This document shows positions 62,201 through 64,000 of a DNA stretch of 64,000 nt, one piece after another. The notes beneath the pieces are model-generated. The model saw only the letters and a list, made by a program, of their open reading frames with translations, had not been told where the DNA came from and did not search any database. The translations under genes were made by a program, and so were the position numbers. The stretch is from Magnetococcales bacterium (GTDB taxonomy: Bacteria; Pseudomonadota; Magnetococcia; Magnetococcales; JADFWU01), in assembly GCA_015234045.1 (NCBI GenBank), contig JADFWU010000016.1:1-64000 (forward strand). The letters are read 5' to 3'. Each line of letters starts with the position of its first letter. The stretch's first letter is position 1.

Positions 62201-64000
62201 GTTCAGACACATGGACCGCCTCTTACACCATCGTCTCCGGCACCATTGACAGCAGTAGTCTGAATGCCTCCGTCTCGGCCACAGATGACGCTGCCAACAC
62301 CGCCACCACCACCGCTGATAGCAGTAATTTAACCCTGGATAATCAAGAACCCTCAGTCAACTCGGTGAGCGTGCCCAGCGATGGCACATATGTTGCCGAT
62401 GACACCCTGGATTTTACCGTAAACTTTGACGAAGCAGTCACGGTTGATACAGGTAGCGGCACGCCAACCATCAGCTTTGATCTTGGCGGCTCTACAAAAT
62501 CAGCCGCCTATCTCAGCGGTTCCACTACCACGGCATTGGTATTCCGCTACACCGTAATCAGTGACGATATTGACTTGGATGGTATTACTGCACCCACAGC
62601 GATCACGTTGAATTCCGGCACCATTCAGGACGACAAAGGCAATGATGCCAGCACCAGCCTGACCAGCGTGGGCAGTACCACCAACGTCCTGGTGGACGCA
62701 GTCGCGCCAACATTCAACAGCGCTGGTTCCACGCCCAATGATGGTGATTCAGGGGTCGCCATTGCCGATGATATTATCGTTGATTTCAGCGAAGACATCG
62801 CCGCTGGCACTGGAAACATCACCCTCTATAACGTGACCGACAGCACCACTACCGAAACCTATGACATCTCCGGCGCAGGCTCCGGCACATCACCCACAGC
62901 GGGCACCATCTCGATAAGTAGCGATAAACTCTATATTGATCCCACCAGCACTCTGAGTGCCGGCAAGCAGTACAGCATCCAAGTAGCCACCACCGCCATC
63001 GAGGATACCGCAGGCAACAGCTTTGCCGGAATTACCGACACCACCACCTTAAATTTCTATACCATCCCACTGGTCACCCTCTCTGCATCACCGACAAGCA
63101 CCAGTGAGAACGGCGGCACGTCCACCATCACCGCCACCTTGAACCAAACATCCAGCAGCACTGTCACCATCAATCTATCCACAAGCGGCACAGCCACAGA
63201 CAGCGGCACCGATTATTCGCTCTCATCCAACAGCATCACCATCACCGCAGGCAACACCACCGGCACCACCACCCTGACCGGCGTTGATGATGCTGCCTCC
63301 GAGGGCGATGAAACCGCTATCATTGATATCAATACGGTGACCAATGGTGCAGAAAGCGGCACCCAATCCGTCACCATCACCCTGACCGATGATGACAATA
63401 CAGCCCCTGAAGTTGATCTGGATACCAGCAGTGGCGGTGTGGATTATTCAGTCACCTTCACCGAAGGCGGCGGCAACATCGATATCGCCAACAGCAGTAA
63501 TTTGGACGTCACTGACGCGGATACCGACACCATCGCCACCGTCATCATCTCCCTGACCAATGATCAGGATGGTGCCAGCGAATATCTGACCTCCACAGTC
63601 AACAATGGTAATGTCACTGTGTCCAATAACGACAGTGATACCATCACCCTCACTGATGCCGGAAGCGCCTCCTATGCCGACTTTGAAGCGGTATTGGATG
63701 GTATTCAGTATGTCAACAGCACCACCACACCGGACACCACGACCCGCACAGTAACCGTGGTCGCCAACGATGGTACCACCGATGGCAGTGCAGCTACCGC
63801 ATCAATTACCGTGGATGCCCTGCCCGTAGTCAGTTCCGTGTCCGTACCCTCTGACGCAACCTACAAATCTGGTGACACACTTGATTTTACTGTAACATTC
63901 AGCGAATCCGTCATCGTTGACACCAGCAGCGGCACACCCTATTTTGAACTCACAGTTGGTTCGTCCACCGTCAATGCCAGCTATAATGGCAGCGATGACG
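59269..64000 (+). CDS. Giant LEPR-motif/DUF4347 repeat protein (surface/secreted adhesin-like), 3' end beyond window
   Basis: Manual translation is open to base 64000: MSRFCSILDFVNHKK...AFTLEPRILFDAAGA...REIVFIDQAIENYGDLL...IHILSHGGMGFIELG...ILLYGCNVSGN...; then many Ig-like, Calx-beta-like and cadherin-like repeats; start at 59269, not in the ORF track because no stop is present. Confidence 0.92.
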   Translation, partial: MSRFCSILDFVNHKKNISGLQKQKSTISAFNHAPAPVNTNHAFTLEPRILFDAAGALTMISEGEINETDMDNCACDNALPITPDNGSDTAAELLNSALLTLSGTESSTDALDSEEHIADTPLSLNARREIVFIDQAIENYGDLLTGVSSSAEIVLIDGDGIHQITEYLKSQQGIDAIHILSHGGMGFIELGDDHLSLETLNQDQSAIQSWGNALTENGDILLYGCNVSGNSEGQDFIRQLSELTGADVAASDDITGHATLSGNWNLESQTGIIEPNFSITDNMSDSFLQSLAVVSGTELLEDMGADTTDGINTSGWSTNNTYYYLTGTTHDATAVAYVEVDTNYISKFDITEIYFACTGDQPLDAGGFVLTGYKTDSTTVSWTSSYETYSQFSASIVWTNLTKIKFFADSSKNQEASASPSWMGVGSITFGTVTEGGGDTTSPTVTSVSATTADGTYGISDTIDITVTFDESVTVTGTPQITLETGTSDAVVDYSSGSGSATLTFQYTISAGESSSDLAYLSTSALDLNGGTIADSSANTATLTLSTPGAANSLSNSKALVVDGVAPTVSSVSATTADGTYGISDTIDITVTFDESVTVTGTPQITLETGTSDAIVDYSSGSGSATLTFQYTVSAGETSSDLDYISTSALALNSGTILDSAGNAATLTLASPGAANSLGNNKALALDTTAPTVTDGNVSISGSSGTSGAYIVGDTITATWDNTGSGDNNSDINTVTVDFSSFGGGAAVSATNSSETWTATYTLVSGSIDGTSLNVSVTATDDASNATTTSDSTNATVDNQVATVTDGNLSITSSGSGTSGAYIIGDTITAQWDNTGSGDNNGDISTVTMDFSSFGGGSAVSATNSSDTWSASYTVVSGSIDSSSLNVSASASDDAGNSATTTSDTSNLTLDNQVPVVTDGNISITSSGSGTSGAYIVGDTVTVQWDNTGSGDNNGDIASVTVDFSAFGGGASVSATNSSDTWTASYTIVSGTIDSSSLNASVSATDDAANTATTTADSSNLTLDNQEPSVNSVSVPSDGTYVADDTLDFTVNFDEAVTVDTGSGTPTISFDLGGSTKSAAYLSGSTTTALVFRYTVISDDIDLDGITAPTAITLNSGTIQDDKGNDASTSLTSVGSTTNVLVDAVAPTFNSAGSTPNDGDSGVAIADDIIVDFSEDIAAGTGNITLYNVTDSTTTETYDISGAGSGTSPTAGTISISSDKLYIDPTSTLSAGKQYSIQVATTAIEDTAGNSFAGITDTTTLNFYTIPLVTLSASPTSTSENGGTSTITATLNQTSSSTVTINLSTSGTATDSGTDYSLSSNSITITAGNTTGTTTLTGVDDAASEGDETAIIDINTVTNGAESGTQSVTITLTDDDNTAPEVDLDTSSGGVDYSVTFTEGGGNIDIANSSNLDVTDADTDTIATVIISLTNDQDGASEYLTSTVNNGNVTVSNNDSDTITLTDAGSASYADFEAVLDGIQYVNSTTTPDTTTRTVTVVANDGTTDGSAATASITVDALPVVSSVSVPSDATYKSGDTLDFTVTFSESVIVDTSSGTPYFELTVGSSTVNASYNGSDD
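60595..61338 (+). repeat. Two near-identical 372-bp intragenic tandem repeats
   Basis: ccaacggtt(a/t)ccag(c/t)gtttcagccaccacagc(t/c)ga(c/t)ggcacatatggaatcag(t/c)gacacc at 60595 and 60967. Confidence 0.85.
61342..62340 (+). repeat. Three ~333-339-bp intragenic Ig-like tandem repeats
   Basis: VTDGN(V/L/I)SI(S/T)..SGTSGAYI(V/I)GDT(I/V)T(A/V).WDNTGSGDNN(S/G)DI three times. Confidence 0.85.

Noticed and set aside
59388-63398. Several minus-strand ORFs (60507-60728, 60825-61100, 61197-61547, 61731-61994 etc.)
   Set aside because: Repetitive antisense shadows of the giant Thr/Ser/Gly-rich repeat CDS; they repeat because the sense repeats do.

Overview
The window is a 64-kb bacterial chromosomal segment, probably from a proteobacterium (the taxon is inferred only). 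There is no sign of rRNA, tRNA or CRISPR arrays. It mixes housekeeping genes (hisI, a hisE-like gene, HIT, thrC, mutT-like, argJ, maeB) with accessory blocks. These are: (i) an IS1380-family insertion sequence with its inverted repeats, plus several small MITE-like repeats; (ii) very large secreted proteins, namely an RCC1-repeat protein ending in a cyclophilin domain, an FG-GAP/beta-propeller protein, and an InlB-like-repeat paralogue pair, one member of which is frameshifted in an 11-C tract; (iii) multi-domain signalling proteins; (iv) an arsR-GAPDH-arsJ arsenic operon; (v) a translationally coupled six-gene glycan cluster with a split transketolase and a DegT aminotransferase; (vi) a right-end locus with three tandem phage-tail-collar (MdpB/COG4675-like) proteins, a GNAT, a DUF6916-like protein, a sulfotransferase, and a giant LEPR-motif/DUF4347 repeat protein that runs off the window end and is missing from the supplied ORF track. 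The best candidates for an undescribed system are the 55-64 kb locus, the HisE-PilZ-like fusion and the poly-C-interrupted surface-protein gene. All family calls come from reading motifs, not from database searches.
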